Shown here piece after piece: positions 61,031-64,000 of a stretch of 64,000 nt of DNA. The DNA comes from Dasypus novemcinctus (lineage: Eukaryota > Chordata > Mammalia > Cingulata > Dasypodidae). The DNA is taken from NCBI RefSeq assembly GCF_030445035.2, contig NC_080677.1, positions 5,332,001 to 5,396,000 of the forward strand. The letters are read 5' to 3'. The notes under the pieces were generated by a model, which had not been told where the DNA came from, ran no database searches, and saw only the letters and a program-made list of their open reading frames with translations. The position numbers and the translations under genes were made by a program. Positions within the stretch are counted from its first letter, which is position 1, and every line of letters begins with the position of its first letter.

Positions 61031-63879
61031 TGTCCTTATTTTCCAAAGCAGAGAGTCAGTAGGTACTGCCTAAATTCAAACAAATGATTTGAAGCCTTGA
61101 TGAGCTTCATAATACAGAATCTTTAATCAAGAGGAATCCTTTAAAAAATAAAATTCCTTTCTGGGAGAAAATATTTATTTGAAGTTCAACCAGTCCCCCA
61201 GTTTCTTTTTTATCTCATCAATTTGACATGTATAAATGTATTATCTGCATTTGAAAGAGCATCGATAGTATATGATACAATCTTGACTGAAATATTATTT
61301 TGCATCTATCAAGCAATCAATCCATCTACTTACTAACCTCTCTACTCACATACATTCTTGCATGGGAAGATAATTAGAATGAAGGTCACCTACTTTTAAA
61401 TTTTGGTCATTTCTGGATGTTGGGTTTGGTGGTGATTTTAAAACACGTACTTCTGTATTGAACTTCTTCATATTAAGCATACGTGCCATTTTAATAATAC
61501 AATAGGATTTGCTTTTCTTAGGAAAACAAGCAAATACACTAAGATAATCATCATAGGTAGTAAAACTATCAATAATTGCTCTTTTCCCCTTGGTGCTTGT
61601 ATTTTACACATTTTCTCACTGGAATCACCAAATGGACTAAAAACAATGACTAGGATGGCTGTATAATATTGCCCTCCTTGTGCCTGGATTCCTCGATCTT
61701 GTGGACCTCCCTCTGATCAGCTTACAGAGAACGAAATCTTCGATGGCCATCGTGGTGAGGAAAGGGGCTGGCAAAATAAAGTCCTATCTACACTCATGCC
61801 AACGTGTGATTTCAAAATTTTAATTATAGTTTACATACTGATAAAGCAAAACATGTTCTCACTCTGAGCAGTATTTAATAGGAAAAATATCATCTTACTT
61901 CCTTACGGTGTCATAGACTTCTCAGAGCACTGCCACATCCACCTTCTACTCTGGTCCTCAAAACAGCTCAGAGAGGCTGGCAGAGCAGGGGCTACGGCTC
62001 TTGGGTAGTCCAAGTCCAGTGACAAGCTAAAGTCTGAATTGGAGCTGGACGCAGAACCCTCATCCCCTGACTGCAAACCCAGGGGCTTGTTCGGCTCCAC
62101 CGCCCCGGGGCCAGCTTGAACCACAGCAGTGGCCGTATATATATACGTTCTCTGTGAATGTGCATGGAGAATCAAGGTAACATCCCAGAGGGTAAGGGAA
62201 CCTTAGAGATCCATCTCTTATTTTGTCTTAGAGATGAAGACACCGTGGCACTGGGAGGAGATGACTTAAATCATACCAAACTGAGGTAGAATAGAGTAGG
62301 CATAAATGGCCAGCTGGCAACGCTTCGGGAAACACCTAAGGGAACTCACGGCTGCTTGAGTATCCTCTGTCCAGCTTTAGCTTTCAATTCACTTTTGTTT
62401 TCCTCGTCCCATTGTTCCTTGCATGTTGAGCCTCTCCCCTAGCTTTGTTTCATCAGAGCACTTAAAAACAAAATAAAACCAAAAAAACCACAGAAGACTC
62501 TAAGTCTGAAGACAACACCCAAATTGTGGTGCCCTCAGAGATGGCTGCAGTAGAATGTTACAGATTGTATCATTTAGTTTGAAATCTCCAAAAAGGGGCA
62601 GAAAAGGTCCACTCGCCAAAGCCCTTGGCATTCGTGGCTTTCGTAGTCTGAGGAGCAGGCTCACAGGTTGGTCCTTGGGCGCACCTGCTGTTTGACCTTT
62701 GCTCCGTCTCCCTGGTTGTGGCCATCAACCCCCCCCAGGCCCCAGGGGCCTCCCCAACAGACACGCCTTCTCACCTCACCTCGGCTCTGCGGACCCAGTC
62801 CTGTGAAATTCCACCCACCCCAGTAGCTTGCTCTCTGCAAATGGCCTCACCAGGAAATTGAAGGTCTCCTCCATTCTCACGATCTCAAATCTCACATTTA
62901 TGTGGGCAACTCCCCACAGTGTTTTCAGATGGTGGTTTTCAACTTTTTTAAACTGAATCCTTCCTTCCCTTACCCCTCCCAACGCCCCAGTCTTAACCAA
63001 CCTCTAGTGAAAACCCCAATGAGATGAAACTCTGTTTTGAGTTGTAAGAGGGAGGCCTTCCCCCTCCTAGAAGCACCCCCTGTGGACCTCAAGGCCACTG
63101 AGGACTATGGCTCGTTCATCACTGTGCTAGACCCATCCTCTTGCCAACAAGAATTTCCCAGTAGATGCCAGTGGGAACATGGCATCTACACTAGAGGTCC
63201 TTGAAAATGAACCTCTCCAGACTGGGACTCTGTCTTTTCCCAGAAGCTGCCTCGTGGTTTCCGTAAAAGGCCGACTCTGCTCGCGTCACTACGACTCGCG
63301 ATTTCCCTCCTGCAATCCCTGCCCTGGCCCACACATTCCTTTTACCACTGCTCTCTCCTCTCCACCTTCCTTCTTCCATTCCCACAGCCACCACCCCATA
63401 ACTCTCCCTTTCCTAATTCGTTTTTGACATCGTTGCCGACTCTAGTTTCCAAGATGTTGCTCCAGTCAAAAACGTGGTAAAGCCTTGTGCTCTGCCTCTG
63501 AATCACGGCCACAGTCCTCACTTCTGTGTTCATCGCATCCTGTGGCCTGGCCTTACCCGGTCAACTGCACCTTCCCCTGCGCCCCTGCAGGTACCTGAGC
63601 GGACCTGGACCGCGCCCTGCCCCAGGGTGCGTTTCTCCTACCCCCGCCCCAGCCCCACAACCAGAACCATTGCTCTTGATTTTCATCTCCTGACTGCAAT
63701 TTCCCCCATGCCTCAACCGCCGTGTGACATCTGCTCCTCTTTTAGGGGACACCTCACACACTGTCGGCTTTATGGAGCTTTGACTGATGCTGAGATCAGC
63801 ATCAGGTTTACTGATCTCCCTCCACCCCCCATGACCTTCTGCGGGTCTCCTGGCTGCTTGAGCACTTCTAAAAGCTCTT

Positions 63880-63965
63880 GCACGCTTGGTCTCATTGGAT
63901 GTTCAGGATAACCCTGGGAGCTCCGTGAAGAATGGAGACAAGGCTCTGAGAGGGCAAACAGTTTA
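63880..63965 (-). repeat. MIR SINE, antisense
   Basis: GGATGTTCAGGATAACCCTG, AATGGAGACAAGGCTCTGAG and GGGCAAACAGTTTAGCGATG follow the reversed MIR core. A similar fragment lies near 62205-62290. Confidence 0.5.
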
Positions 63966-64000
63966 GCGATGATGGCAGAGTTAATGCTTGGCTCTTCCCT

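Larger units (their letters stand above)
56810..64000 (-). other. IKZF1: IKZF1 last intron (to the right edge)
   Basis: I looked on the minus strand for the preceding exon (which encodes the linker after the DNA-binding fingers) and found none, which fits the several-kb intron known in human. Bases 57040-57350 are very AT-rich, and 57300-64000 carry old repeats (listed separately). Lymphoid enhancers are known in IKZF1 introns, but nothing here identifies one. Confidence 0.7.

Noticed and set aside
1-64000. A new defence, toxin or biosynthetic system
   Set aside because: Gene content is three known mammalian loci plus repeats. Nothing resembles a gene cluster, and no unexplained intact coding frame remains.

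Overview
The window is a piece of a mammalian genome. Genes are sparse and intron-split, interspersed repeats are dense, and one sharp CpG island is present. SINEs near 5.1, 22.0, 33.2 and 34.1 kb resemble the tRNA-derived DAS family of armadillos and their relatives, and several 5'-truncated LINE-1 3' ends have a matching lineage-specific look. I therefore infer a xenarthran, most likely an armadillo. That assignment rests on recalled repeat families, not on a search.

Three protein-coding loci are present or touched, in the order and relative orientation known from human 7p12 (shown here inverted). (1) 1180-1635, plus strand: the noncoding last exon of DDC (aromatic L-amino-acid decarboxylase); its coding exons lie off the left edge. 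(2) FIGNL1, plus strand: a CpG-island promoter near 7.44-8.27 kb, an intron filled by antisense LINE-1, and an intact single-exon CDS at 13031-15067 (678 aa), with 3' UTR to about 15.77 kb. (3) IKZF1 (Ikaros), minus strand: the last exon, with coding part 56100-56809 (C-terminal dimerisation zinc fingers) and a long 3' UTR running down to about 52.2 kb. From 56.8 kb to the right edge is IKZF1 intron. These genes are neighbours only; nothing suggests a shared pathway. DDC makes monoamines, FIGNL1 removes RAD51 in homologous recombination, and IKZF1 is a lymphoid transcription factor.

The 36 kb between FIGNL1 and IKZF1 holds no convincing gene. It contains an old MaLR element with LTRs at both ends (23.4-26.0 kb), a hAT transposon remnant just before it, a long antisense LINE-1/HAL1-like fossil (26.1-35.9 kb) carrying many nested insertions, a small processed retrocopy with clear target-site duplications (26.62-27.03 kb), a 25-bp G-rich minisatellite with higher-order structure (43.52-44.46 kb), and two almost identical 34-bp blocks with an octamer motif (44.7 and 46.3 kb).

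I found no CRISPR array, operon, phage or other new molecular system. The noteworthy items are architectural: repeated use of one insertion site, a poly(A)-only insertion, the structured minisatellite, a decayed DDC poly(A) signal with a nearby substitute, and the octamer duplication.
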